Under the pieces are notes generated by a model. The model did not search any database and had not been told where the DNA came from. It saw nothing but the letters and a program-made list of their open reading frames with translations. Of a DNA stretch of 64,000 bases, positions 54,401 through 62,472 are shown piece by piece. Both the position numbers and the translations under genes were made by a program. Position 1 is the stretch's first letter; each line of letters starts with the position of its first letter. The stretch is from SZUA-265 sp965651905 (GTDB lineage: Bacteria > Myxococcota_A > Polyangia > Polyangiales > Polyangiaceae). Location: NCBI GenBank assembly GCA_965651905.1, contig CBFGUG010000003.1, positions 129,976-193,975 on the forward strand. Reading direction: 5' to 3'.

Positions 54401-55739
54401 TGATGCACGTGTCGAGGCAGGTGTCGGTGTTGACGGGGTTAGCGTCATCACACTCTTCGTCGCCGTTGACGATGCCGTCGCCGCAGGAGGGTGCCTGGCA
54501 AGCGTTGGTGCAGTCGTCGTTGTTGACTTGGTTGCCGTCGTCACAGTCTTCGCCAGCGTCGACGATACCGTTGCCACAGGAAATGCTGCGACACTGGCTG
54601 GTGCATTCGTCGCCGTCTTCGGTGTTGCCGTCGTCGCAGGCCTCGTTGTTCGAGGCCTGAACGTAGCCGTCACCGCAAGCAGCGAGCGTACACGTCGTGG
54701 TGCAGGTGTCGGTGTTCGAGCCGTTGCCGTCGTCACATTGCTCGACGCCGGTCTGGACGAAGCCGTCACCACACTCTGCGTCATCGCAGGTGTTCGTGCA
54801 CGCGTCGGTATTGATGCTGTTGCCGTCGTCACAGTCCTCACCCTCGTCGACGACGCCGTCGCCACAAGAGGGGTCGAGGCAGTTGTTACGACACTCATCT
54901 TCGTTGTCGTCGTTGCCGTCGTCACAATCTTCGCCGGGCTGAGTGATGCCGTCACCACACACAGCGATGGTGCAGGTGTTGGTGCAGTCGTCGCGGTTGC
55001 TCTCGTTGCCGTCGTCGCACTCTTCGGTCTCAGCGCGGACGCCGTCACCACAAGTAGCCTCGACGCAGGTGTTCAAACACGCGTCGCGGTTGTTCTGGTT
55101 GCCGTCGTCGCACTCTTCGCCCTCTTGCGTGACGCCGTCGCCGCAAGTGGGGGTGGTGCAGTCGTTGGTGCAGTCGTCGTCGTCGACGTCGTTGCCGTCG
55201 TCGCACAACTCGTCGCCAGAGCGGATGCCGTCACCACAGACGGCGCTGGTGCACTCGTTGGTGCACTCGTCGCTGTTGCTGGAGTTGCCGTCGTCGCACT
55301 CTTCGCCGTCTTGCGTGAAGCCGTCGCCGCACGATGCGTTCATGCAGGCGTTGGTGCACGCGTCGGTGTTGGAGCTGTTCTCGTCGTCACACTCTTCGTC
55401 GCCGTTGACTACGCCATCGCCGCAGTCGGGCGCAGCGCACTCATTCGTGCAATCGTCGTCGTCGATGTCGTTGCCATCGTCGCAGGCCTCGCCGGACTGA
55501 ACGAATCCATCGCCGCACGATGCTTCCATGCATTCGTTGGTGCAGCTGTCTTCGTTGTCTTCGTTGCCGTCGTCACATTCCTCGCCATCCTGGATCTCGC
55601 CATCGCCGCAAACGGCTTCGGCGTCAGCCCCTGGATCGTCGGCAGTACTATCACTGCCATCATCTCCGCAGGCGACCAAGGACATCGCCATCAGCGGTAC
55701 GGCAAGCCATGCGACTGCCGAGTTCGGTTTAAGTTTCAT
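51465..55739 (-). CDS. Giant DUF4215/Myxo-type cysteine-rich repeat lipoprotein with C-type-lectin-like C-terminus
   Basis: Product of 1424 residues; the start at MKLKPNSAVAW is supported by a strong ribosome site and a lipoprotein signal ending SLVAC. About 32 repeats of roughly 30-45 residues follow, each like CGDGxxxxGEECDDGNxxNxDxCTNxC, the disulfide-rich repeat common in myxobacteria. The last about 190 residues form a C-type-lectin-like domain (WCVFVAE, DFVWIGLVDNN, DWYWVDGT, FANWNAGQPNDANGG, EDCAVM, WHDEVC, VVCEFELE). Some repeats are enlarged by insertions around the middle. Likely a cell-surface adhesin or matrix protein with Ca-type acidic repeats; ligand unknown. A terminator follows. 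Confidence 0.93.
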   Translation of the reverse strand: MKLKPNSAVAWLAVPLMAMSLVACGDDGSDSTADDPGADAEAVCGDGEIQDGEECDDGNEDNEDSCTNECMEASCGDGFVQSGEACDDGNDIDDDDCTNECAAPDCGDGVVNGDEECDDENSSNTDACTNACMNASCGDGFTQDGEECDDGNSSNSDECTNECTSAVCGDGIRSGDELCDDGNDVDDDDCTNDCTTPTCGDGVTQEGEECDDGNQNNRDACLNTCVEATCGDGVRAETEECDDGNESNRDDCTNTCTIAVCGDGITQPGEDCDDGNDDNEDECRNNCLDPSCGDGVVDEGEDCDDGNSINTDACTNTCDDAECGDGFVQTGVEQCDDGNGSNTDTCTTTCTLAACGDGYVQASNNEACDDGNTEDGDECTSQCRSISCGNGIVDAGEDCDDGNQVNNDDCTNACQAPSCGDGIVNGDEECDDANPVNTDTCLDTCIINTCGDGFKAPNEGCDDGNDDNEDGCNNDCELPTCGNGTLDQGEECDDGNAVNTDECTTECRFPSCGDGYTNGDDECDDQNSNNEDACINCVAARCGDGLVWSDDNTEACDCGDGTGTLPTGCLAPNGPGSICTTACTVNSCGDGVLDPGEDCDDDNNDNTDSCLDNCTWNECGDGAVYRNRTNNANPHPIEACDDANDVEGDSCLATCELNTCGDGVLLTTKTAGYGDPDGTGPMTSDPAGSVEIIGDGVGDDDGNCEANELCLNPANIDVEPCDDGNTITTDECVNRNTDSTPELECALAFCGDGVIWAGNEDCDDRNTDNTDSCIDTCEYNVCHDGWQHVVKTNNANPNTVEDCDDGNTDNDDGCVDECELASCGDSYVWRGNEECDDGDASGPGDTCSADPVSGTCLYQPVGLCGNGQLDPGEECDCGDTPGEVPASCTDENGDNNSCLTTCQWNSCGDGFTYSNVTSLQNPNQLEACDDENSNNRDACLNDCSFATCGDGFAQVIICGNGITEPGEVCDDGNRNNNDACNNRCTDEDDCGDGNIDGGEECDDGNLINNDGCTNSCLDNSPPIRPTNSPELGGVEGCDDGNLVNDDGCSNLCAIATCGDGIIQDGEECDDGNGTNDDQCSNACTSPVCGDGIQQIGEACDNGDLNGSTGDPCTANCALQTCGNGTLDAGEECEDGNTENNDACSNRCLNAVCGDGIIQATNGEECDDQNDDNTDSCTDICLWNTCGDGVRYLTQSDEGNTNDLEECDGGPLNGATDDKTSTGDDRIDSGTDGTCSDTCQLQCFDDVGGGTGRAWARQWKSNNWCVFVAEDPGDSTPTNFDGPDTTFVNAVAACQQFGLADKPARPVVINSSAQNDIVIELVEAADAAPGDDVDDFVWIGLVDNNLATSTLDPPGDWYWVDGTSVPVVNGQATFANWNAGQPNDANGGLEDCAVMNNTGGGSAGTWHDEVCTPNTHEVVCEFELE

Positions 55740-55744
55740 TATCA

Positions 55745-55752
55745 CCTCTCCT
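55745..55752 (-). promoter_or_regulatory. Strong ribosome-binding site of the giant lipoprotein gene
   Basis: AGGAGAGG on the minus strand lies five bases before the ATG at 55739, fixing that start over an ATG sixteen codons upstream at 55787. Confidence 0.85.
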
Positions 55753-55798
55753 GTAAGGTCCTGATCTGACGGATGGAATAGTTCCACCGCCGTGGCGT

Positions 55799-55827
55799 GG
55801 AGTACACGAGGGCCAAATCAGGGTCAA
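55799..55827 (-). promoter_or_regulatory. Possible sigma-70-type promoter of the giant lipoprotein gene
   Basis: On the minus strand, TTGACC (55822-55827) and TACTCC (55799-55804) are separated by 17 bases, giving a leader of about 50 bases. The -10 element is a poor match, so this is tentative. Confidence 0.35.
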
Positions 55828-56307
55828 GGCTAAAGCCGGTGACGAAAGCTGGCTCACTCGAACCGGCACGCCGGCCATGGAGGCACACTTGGCTCATACC
55901 TGAGGATGGGTTTCAGCATCACTGAATCGGGCAACAGACGAACCGATGCGTCAGCCATTGGTGCAGTGCGGTGGAACGAGTCGAGTCAGCCCCGACGGCG
56001 TCACCCTGCTCGTTCACGCTAGAGCCGTTCGAGCCTATGAAAGTAGTGCTTTCGTGCTCGCCCAGTGCCGCGGGCGTATGCATGTGCAGCACCTACCTGT
56101 GGGCATATTTAACTACTGCAACGCACGCGATCTCCGCTGGTGTGTTTCACACGCGGGTGCGTACGACATCCATGTCACATGTTTACTTGAAGCACGACTT
56201 CCCGGAAGGGCGAATTTATTGCTCCACTTCACGATGGCGCAGCGTGTCATGCGAAGCCGTCTCACGCTCAGCGCGTGACGATCGAGCGGCGTGACATCTA
56301 TCTGTCT

Positions 56308-57753
56308 TCAGCTCTCGCGCTGTTCGTCAAGCTCTCGCGTGATGAATTCGCCAGGCTTCGGCACGGCGAGCAGCGCGGCGGCCATCACTTCGCGCAGAGG
56401 CACACCGCGCTCCGCAGCGAGCCGACGACACACCTCGAACTCGGGTTTGGCGTGGATCGGACCGCGGCTTAGCCCGCTGATTTTCACGGGCACCACGCCG
56501 AAATCGGTCGTGACGTCGATGATCTTTCGCGGCAGCTCGGTACGCCAATGCGCGCTGAACCTCACGCCGATCGCACTGGTTTCACGCAACACGACGTCGG
56601 CGACCACGTGCTGCAAGCCATGTTTGCACAACGCGCTGAGCGTCCAGGCGGGACGTCCTTTCTTCATCACGGCAGGCGTGGCCCAAGCGTCCACGGCGCC
56701 CGCGTCGAGCAGCTGAGAGATCACGTGGCCCAGAAGCTCGCCAGAGGAGTCGTCCAGATTCGTCTCGACCACGACGTGAGTGGGACGCGCGTCGTCCTCA
56801 CTTCGAGCTTCACCCGTGGCGTCACGCGTCAGAAGCACGGCGCGCAACAGGTTCGGTCGGTCTGCAAGCGTTCGCGAACCACTTCCGTAACCGATACGTA
56901 TGGGAGAAGCGGCAGGCCAGCGTGAGCTTCGCCCCTGACTGCCCACGATCGCGGCTCCCGTGGGCGTCACCAGCTCCGCCTCGATCTCCGCGTCGAGCGT
57001 TTCCATCCCCTGAAGGCAGCCGAGCGTCGCGGGCGCTGGGATGGGAATACGCCCGTGCTGGCAATTGACCCAGCCTCTACCCAGGGGTAGCGCTGAACAC
57101 AGTAGCTCGGCGTCCAGGTACTCCAGGCATGCCGCGGCCCCGACGATGTCCGCCAGCGCGTCGGCCGCGCCGACTTCGTGGAAGTGGACGTCATCGATGG
57201 GGACTCGGTGCACCGCTGCTTCAGCTTGCGCCAAGCGCGCGAAAATTGCGCTCGCGCGCTGCCGCACCGCGGGGGCAAGCGCAGCTGCCGCGAGCAGCTC
57301 TCGGATCTGAGCGTAGTTTCGTTGGGGTTGCTCGGGCCCGATGGTCACTTCGAACTTCGAGGCGCCGAGCGACCCCGCCAGCACCGCGTGGAGCGACACC
57401 GAAACGTTGGCTAACTTCAGCGTCGCAACCGCCTCTTCCACGACCGACCAGGGAACGCCGAGATCGACGAGCGCCGCGACGAACATGTCGCCAGCCAGAC
57501 CACTGAACGCGTCGAGGTACAGTAGCTTGCCGCGCCCTGCCCCGCGCTCCAGCGGATCGCGATGCGCTTCGGGGGGTATGGCCAGCCGCCGCGGTCCTGC
57601 AGAGGTCGAAGCTGCTACACCCTCCGAGTGAACGTGTGGATGATGATGCGAGTGCGAGTGCGAGTGCGAGTGCGAGTGCGAAGGGCGACCAGCCCCACCC
57701 TCGGCATCGTCACTACGATGCTGAAGGTCGCGTGAAATGGACGGGAACATCAA
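56308..57753 (-). CDS. larC: LarC-like nickel-pincer cofactor synthesis protein
   Basis: Product of 481 residues. LarC inserts nickel into the pyridinium-bisthiocarboxylate mononucleotide cofactor of lactate racemase. Family features: GKLLYLDAFSGLAGDMFVAALVDLGVP, VHFHEVGAADALADIVGAA, GWVNCQHGRIPIPAPATLG, ELVTPTGAAIV and ETNLDDSSGELLG. The N-terminus has a histidine-rich run (HSHSHSHSHSHHHPHVH) from a 6-bp repeat, plausible for nickel binding. It lies 6 nt downstream of larB. Confidence 0.92.
   Translation of the reverse strand: MMFPSISRDLQHRSDDAEGGAGRPSHSHSHSHSHSHHHPHVHSEGVAASTSAGPRRLAIPPEAHRDPLERGAGRGKLLYLDAFSGLAGDMFVAALVDLGVPWSVVEEAVATLKLANVSVSLHAVLAGSLGASKFEVTIGPEQPQRNYAQIRELLAAAALAPAVRQRASAIFARLAQAEAAVHRVPIDDVHFHEVGAADALADIVGAAACLEYLDAELLCSALPLGRGWVNCQHGRIPIPAPATLGCLQGMETLDAEIEAELVTPTGAAIVGSQGRSSRWPAASPIRIGYGSGSRTLADRPNLLRAVLLTRDATGEARSEDDARPTHVVVETNLDDSSGELLGHVISQLLDAGAVDAWATPAVMKKGRPAWTLSALCKHGLQHVVADVVLRETSAIGVRFSAHWRTELPRKIIDVTTDFGVVPVKISGLSRGPIHAKPEFEVCRRLAAERGVPLREVMAAALLAVPKPGEFITRELDEQRES
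57648..57677. repeat. 6-bp tandem repeat in the histidine-rich region of larC
   Basis: Five exact copies of GCGAGT (57648-57677). On the minus strand they encode alternating His-Ser, so repeat number sets the length of the His-rich segment. Confidence 0.9.
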
Positions 57754-57759
57754 GAAACC

Positions 57760-58539
57760 TCAGCCAATGGCCTGATTGCGCGTCTGCTGTGACGAATCGA
57801 TGATGCGAACGGCGGCGATGGCTGCGCCAAAACCGTTATCGATGTTGACGACGGTAACTCCAGACGCGCAGCTCGTCAGCATGCCGAGCAGCGCCGCCAC
57901 GCCTGACAGGGCCGCGCCATAACCGACCGATGTCGGCACTGCGATGACGGGTTTGGCGACCAGCCCCCCGACCACACTCGCCAACGCACCTTCCATCCCA
58001 GCAACGACGATACATACGTCCGCCTCACGAATGCGGTTGATCTCGGGCAGCAAGCGGTGCAGGCCAGCAACGCCCACGTCGACCAAACGCGCTGGAGTCA
58101 CCCCACACGCTTTCAGCGTTTCGAACGCCTCTTCGGCGACGGGCAGGTCCGAAGTCCCAGCGGTGATCAGCATCACCCGCGCACTTCGACGATGCTCGGG
58201 CGTCTTGCCCAAGAGACTTGCCGTGCGCGCTGCGCGGTTGAAGCTGAGATCGGGGTACGCGATCGACAGTGCCTGACTCTGCTCGTCGTTCAACCGTGTG
58301 GCCAACACCGAGTGACCACGGCGACGGAGTTCACCCACGATCGCAACCACCTGCTCGCTGGTCTTGCCCTCGGAGAACACGACCTCGGCGACGCCTTGGC
58401 GTAGCGCCCGTTGATGATCGACCCGCGCGAAGTCCAAGTTGGCGGTCGAAAGCCCCTGGAGCTCAGAGGCGGCTTCGTCGACATCGATCTGACCGCCGCG
58501 CAGTCGCTCCAGCAAGTCACGTAGATCGGCTTGATCCAT
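57760..58539 (-). CDS. larB: LarB-like carboxylase/hydrolase
   Basis: Product of 259 residues; LarB carboxylates nicotinic acid adenine dinucleotide in the first step to the nickel-pincer cofactor. The C-terminal half is PurE-like: VMLITAGTSDLPVAEEAFETL, DVCIVVAGMEGALASVVGGLV, PVIAVPTSVGYGAALSGVAALLGMLTSCASGVTVVNIDNGFGA. The N-terminal part (MDQADLRDLLERLRGGQIDVDEA) matches LarB. The start at 58539 is chosen because the upstream 29 codons are antisense to the divergent gene and lack character. Upstream of larC, co-transcribed. Confidence 0.92.
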   Translation of the reverse strand: MDQADLRDLLERLRGGQIDVDEAASELQGLSTANLDFARVDHQRALRQGVAEVVFSEGKTSEQVVAIVGELRRRGHSVLATRLNDEQSQALSIAYPDLSFNRAARTASLLGKTPEHRRSARVMLITAGTSDLPVAEEAFETLKACGVTPARLVDVGVAGLHRLLPEINRIREADVCIVVAGMEGALASVVGGLVAKPVIAVPTSVGYGAALSGVAALLGMLTSCASGVTVVNIDNGFGAAIAAVRIIDSSQQTRNQAIG

Positions 58540-58605
58540 GGGCGGCTTGTAGCATCGCGCCGTGCACAATTCGCACAATTCCCACGCCAGAGAGCCTGGC
58601 TGGCC

Positions 58606-59331
58606 GTGGCCGTCGTGTTTTTCCATTGGGACCTTGGCGCATGCGTCAGGCCGTGGTCTGTTACGGGCGTGCCCGCCCTCACTCTGATCTGCTTGGGACT
58701 GTGCCTCGGCGGTCTATTCGCCTGGGCGGCCACGTCCGATCTGAGGCAGCGGGCAGAAACGCTGCAGTCGCGGGCGGCGTGGATCGTAGCGCTATACGCG
58801 GTACTGGTGTGGAGCCCTTGCGTCGGGCTGTTACTTTCGTTTCACGCGGATTGGAGCTTTTCCTACCTGGTTGCCGCGCAGCAGTTGCCGACGGGAGCGC
58901 TAGCCGCATGGATGCTCGTGACCGCTGCCATGCCGTTTCTCGGATTTTGCTCCGCCGCGGGGCTTGCACGCCAGCGACGTGTGACACCGATGCTGCTCGC
59001 TGGCGGCGCGTTGCTGGTTTTGTGTTTGGTGGCGGCCTTGCTCAGCGTTCCGAGGTTGCTGGTTGTGGGCAGCACACTGCAATTCGACAACCAATTCGGC
59101 CTACGAAACATCGCGGGTAGCGGTCTCGGTTACTTGCTCTTGCACTGCGCGTCGGTGACGGCGATCGCTAGCGTTTGGACACTCGGCGCACTGCGGCGAG
59201 TGCACACCACTGACGCCACCAAAGCAGCAGCTCTGGCGAGTCCAGCGGCTGCCCTGGTGGCGGCAACACATTCAGACAGACCCACCAGAACGGGTCTATC
59301 GAACGGACGAAATCATCACGATGAACACTGA
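58606..59331 (+). CDS. Multi-pass membrane protein of unknown function
   Basis: Product of about 241 residues from GTG at 58606; the frame is open to 58531 and the start is uncertain. There are about six hydrophobic segments: LTLICLGLCLGGLFAWAA, WIVALYAVLVWSPCVGLLL, AWMLVTAAMPFLGFCSAAG, LLAGGALLVLCLVAALLSV, YLLLHCASVTAIASVW. The tail is Ala/Thr-rich. It overlaps the start of the TldE-type gene by 11 nt. No family recognised; divergent from larB. Confidence 0.65.
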   Translation: MAVVFFHWDLGACVRPWSVTGVPALTLICLGLCLGGLFAWAATSDLRQRAETLQSRAAWIVALYAVLVWSPCVGLLLSFHADWSFSYLVAAQQLPTGALAAWMLVTAAMPFLGFCSAAGLARQRRVTPMLLAGGALLVLCLVAALLSVPRLLVVGSTLQFDNQFGLRNIAGSGLGYLLLHCASVTAIASVWTLGALRRVHTTDATKAAALASPAAALVAATHSDRPTRTGLSNGRNHHDEH

Positions 59332-60682
59332 CGAACAGGAGTTGCAGGCCCTAGCGAACGCGCTGGTCGAGCGTGCTCGAGCAGCAGGCGCCGAGGTCGC
59401 CGAGGCCCAAGCACGTGCAGGCTGGGAGTTATCAGTAAAAGTGCGTCTCGGCGAGACGGAGCTGGTGCAGGAAGCCGGGCACAAGTCCGTATATCTTCGG
59501 GCCATCCGCGAGCAGCGCGTCGCGCTCACCTCCACCAGCGACGTGTCGGAGACGGGGCTATCCAGGTGCGTGGCAGACGCGATGGAACTGCTCGACCTGA
59601 GCGAGCCCGATGCCCACGCGGGCCCCGCCGATCCGAGTACCCTTTACCGAGGTGGCGGCCCGGACCTCGACTTGTTCGACCCCGAGGTGGCGAAGATTGA
59701 CGCCGCATCCGCCATCGAGCGAGCGCGGGAGGCGGAACGCGCCGCGCTCGACGCGGATGCGCGCATCACTCTGAGCGAAGGTGCCAGCTTCTCGCGTGTG
59801 ACGGGCAGCTCCGCCCTCGTGCTCTCGACGGGGCTCTCTGCCACACAAACGGGCTCCTATGCTTCGCTCCAAGTTGCGCCCGTCGCGATGGACGAGGGTC
59901 AGAAACGACGTCGCGGCCACCATTGGACCGCCAAACGTCACCTCGCAGATTTGGATGACGGAAAGTTCGTGGGACAGGAGGCCGCTCGCCGCACCCTGCG
60001 TCAGTTGGGCGCGCGCAAGGTACCCACGGGACACGCACCCGTGGTGTTCGACTGTGACGCAGCACGCTCCATCTTGGGCACCTTCGCCGGCTGCATCCTG
60101 GGCGGTGCACTCTGGCGCAAGAGCAGTTACTTAGTGGATAGGGTAAACACCCCCGTAGCCAGTGAGCTCGTGCAGATCATCGACGACCCGTTGATTCCAC
60201 GCGCACCAGGCTCCAGGCTCTACGATGGCGATGGGTTACCTTCCATACGCAACGACGTGGTCAAAGACGGAGTGTTGCAAACGTATCTACTCGATACCTA
60301 CAGCGCACGTCGGCTCGGGCTGCAGTCTACCCACAGCGGCAGCCGCGGTGGAGCCAGCGTATCGAGCAGCACGACCAACCTGATATTGCAGGCTGGCAAC
60401 ATGTCGCCCGCAGATCTCATCGCGAGCACGCAGCGCGGGTTGTGGGTGACGGACATGATGGGGTTCGGCTTCAACGCGGTCACGGGTGACTTCTCACGCG
60501 GTGCGTCGGGTTTCTGGATCGAAAACGGGAAGCTGGCGCACCCAGTGAGCGAAGTGACCATCTCGGGCAATCTCAACGAGATGTTGCTCGGCATCGACGC
60601 CATCGCCAACGACCTGGACTTGAAGACATCTGTCGCCGCGCCGACCTTTCGCGTCTCGAACATGACGATCGGCGGCACCTGA
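59321..60682 (+). CDS. TldE/PmbA-family protein (TldD/TldE peptidase system)
   Basis: Product of 453 residues. TldE/PmbA pairs with TldD to form a protease that matures or degrades peptides. Family features: ALANALVERARAAGAEVAEAQ, ETELVQEAGHKSVYLRAI, ASFSRVTGSSALVLSTG, HLADLDDGKFVGQEAARRTL, GSRLYDGDGLPSIRNDVV and TGDFSRGASGFWIENGKLAHPVSEVTISGNL. No HExxxH metal motif of TldD is evident, so it is the TldE type. No TldD gene is nearby. Confidence 0.88.
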   Translation: MNTDEQELQALANALVERARAAGAEVAEAQARAGWELSVKVRLGETELVQEAGHKSVYLRAIREQRVALTSTSDVSETGLSRCVADAMELLDLSEPDAHAGPADPSTLYRGGGPDLDLFDPEVAKIDAASAIERAREAERAALDADARITLSEGASFSRVTGSSALVLSTGLSATQTGSYASLQVAPVAMDEGQKRRRGHHWTAKRHLADLDDGKFVGQEAARRTLRQLGARKVPTGHAPVVFDCDAARSILGTFAGCILGGALWRKSSYLVDRVNTPVASELVQIIDDPLIPRAPGSRLYDGDGLPSIRNDVVKDGVLQTYLLDTYSARRLGLQSTHSGSRGGASVSSSTTNLILQAGNMSPADLIASTQRGLWVTDMMGFGFNAVTGDFSRGASGFWIENGKLAHPVSEVTISGNLNEMLLGIDAIANDLDLKTSVAAPTFRVSNMTIGGT

Positions 60683-60698
60683 CGCGTGAGCGGTGGTC

Positions 60699-62258
60699 TC
60701 AACGAATCGCGTTGGGTCCGCCAGGAGACGCCCCTGGTTCTCCGTGAACGCCAAACGACGCAGCAGCGCCGTCAGGTGCGTGAGGCAACGTGCGGGCGAC
60801 GCTGACGCCCGCGACAGGCTTGGGTGAGTCGGGGAACGTAGAACGCAGCTGCCCGTCAGGTGAACGCAGCGACAAACGCTCGCCCGAGTTCGACAGCCCG
60901 GACTTTCCCAGTTGTGGGAGCCTCAACACGCGCGTCCCAGAAGCGGGCGCAATGTCCGCGGGGTCGGTTTCATCGAACCCCTGGCTCACCAGCACGACGT
61001 ACGCACCCGGCGCCAGCTCGAATGGTGGTAACTCTACGGACGCGCCACCATCGCTCAGTTGCCAGCCATCCAACTGAACGGCTGCGCTGCCGTCGTTGTA
61101 GAGTTCCATCCATTCCTGCTCCGGTTCGGGTCCGAGGGGATTGGCCATCACCTCCGAAATCACGACGTGTGACTGCGGGTCCGAGGTGACTATCGTGGGA
61201 TTCGCGCTGAACTCGACGCCGAACTCGTTCACCACGAGCAGGGATGAGTGCAGCCGCGCCCCTGGCGTGAGGCCCAGCACCACCACGGGCTCTGCCCCCA
61301 AACTTGCGACGGTGGTGCGCAGATCACCCTCGAACAGCCACAGGCTCTGCTCCGAGCCGCCGCGAATGAACATGCGATCGTCTTCCACTCGGACGCAGCC
61401 GACGGCCAGCGGCGATTCGTCCGACCGACACACGGTCGCTCGTTCGTCGGCGGAGCGGGGCTCTCCCGAGGGAGCGAATAGCGTCGGCTCAACTGGTAAC
61501 CCATCACGCTCCATCGGAGACAGCGTCCCAACCCGACTGATCGGCGCGCGCGCCGTCAGCAGCAAACAGTTTCGAAGCCCAGGCGCCGCCGTCCATTGCG
61601 CAGACGTCCCGTCACGAAGCGCTGACGTCCCCTCTCGAAGTGCGTCGTCGACGCCCGAACCCGACTCGTCATGCGTAGAGCTGTTGGCACTCGTCGCCAT
61701 GGAGGCTGAGCCCGACGGCGTCTCCCGTGCTGGCACCACGTCGGGCACGGTCTGGCCAGCGTCGACCAAGCAGTACAGTGCCACTCGTCCCGTGCGCGCT
61801 ACGCTCGCAGCTTCGTCGTCCTCCCCCACCGCTTGGGGCCAGACTCGCCGAAGCCCGGGCCCGTCGTAGGACACGGACACGGTCGTGACCTGACCCGGCG
61901 CTGTAACCAGGCTGTACACCCCGGGCTCGAGCCACGACAGGGGAGTCGCGAACTGCCGCTCGTCTTGAAACTCCAAGGCCAGCGGGACCAGACGCTCGCG
62001 GAGTGTGCTGACCAGATCCCCGTCGTCGGCCCGAGCGCGATGGTAGTCGCTCAGCTCCCCGCGAAATAGCCGCGGCAATGGCTCTTCACTGATGGAGGAT
62101 TCAGCCACGAAGACCAGCCCCACCTCCCCCGCATCCGATTGCGGTGTGAACACGACCGAAGGCTCCGAGTCGGAACTCGGACGGCTGGGTACATCGATCG
62201 CACATCCACAGAGAAAGCCCAGGCAGGCGAGAAAATCAGCGTGACAACGTAACCACAT
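60699..62258 (-). CDS. Lipoprotein with C-terminal lamin-tail-type domain
   Basis: Product of 519 residues. The signal segment ADFLACLGFLCGC ends in a good lipobox (FLCGC). A beta-rich middle with several cysteines (VALYCLVDAG, NCLLLTARA, VCRSDE, VGCVRV) is followed by a lamin-tail-like domain from about 365 (HVVISEVMANPLGPEPEQEWMELYNDGSAAVQLDGWQLSDGG, FELAPGAYVVLVSQ). The latter domain occurs in secreted bacterial proteins, often as an Ig-like appendage. Convergent with the TldE-type gene. Confidence 0.82.
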   Translation of the reverse strand: MWLRCHADFLACLGFLCGCAIDVPSRPSSDSEPSVVFTPQSDAGEVGLVFVAESSISEEPLPRLFRGELSDYHRARADDGDLVSTLRERLVPLALEFQDERQFATPLSWLEPGVYSLVTAPGQVTTVSVSYDGPGLRRVWPQAVGEDDEAASVARTGRVALYCLVDAGQTVPDVVPARETPSGSASMATSANSSTHDESGSGVDDALREGTSALRDGTSAQWTAAPGLRNCLLLTARAPISRVGTLSPMERDGLPVEPTLFAPSGEPRSADERATVCRSDESPLAVGCVRVEDDRMFIRGGSEQSLWLFEGDLRTTVASLGAEPVVVLGLTPGARLHSSLLVVNEFGVEFSANPTIVTSDPQSHVVISEVMANPLGPEPEQEWMELYNDGSAAVQLDGWQLSDGGASVELPPFELAPGAYVVLVSQGFDETDPADIAPASGTRVLRLPQLGKSGLSNSGERLSLRSPDGQLRSTFPDSPKPVAGVSVARTLPHAPDGAAASFGVHGEPGASPGGPNAIR

Positions 62259-62472
62259 GACGGCATTTCGACCGGCACGCTGTCCAGTTGAGCGGAAAAG
62301 CGCGCAACACGGGGCCCAGTAGCCGCCTGACTTCCACTAGTGTCCCGCCCGCGGCCCAGCCGCCGATCTCAACGGTTCGCACCGCGCGAAATGCCCCTGA
62401 AATACGCCCTGGGCAGACTGCGCGAACGGAGACCCCTTCAACCTCCTCCACTGAGCGAACCGAGCGGATCCC

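Larger units (their letters stand above)
55740..56307. other. Non-coding stretch upstream of the giant lipoprotein gene
   Basis: About 570 bases with no convincing gene on either strand. The plus-strand frame at 55946-56278 lacks signal, domain or ribosome-site support. The middle is less GC-rich (GCATATTTAACTACTG near 56103). It holds the candidate promoter and possibly upstream regulatory sites. Confidence 0.6.

Noticed and set aside
53376..55769. Long open frame on the plus strand through the cysteine-rich gene
   Set aside because: It is antisense to the repeats of the giant lipoprotein; the repetitive CDDGN-type codons keep this strand open. Hydrophobic valine/alanine composition is a by-product, with no domain or ribosome site.
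55946..56278. 110-residue plus-strand frame upstream of the giant lipoprotein
   Set aside because: No signal peptide, domain or ribosome site, and a neighbouring frame over the same bases is equally open; treated as non-coding.
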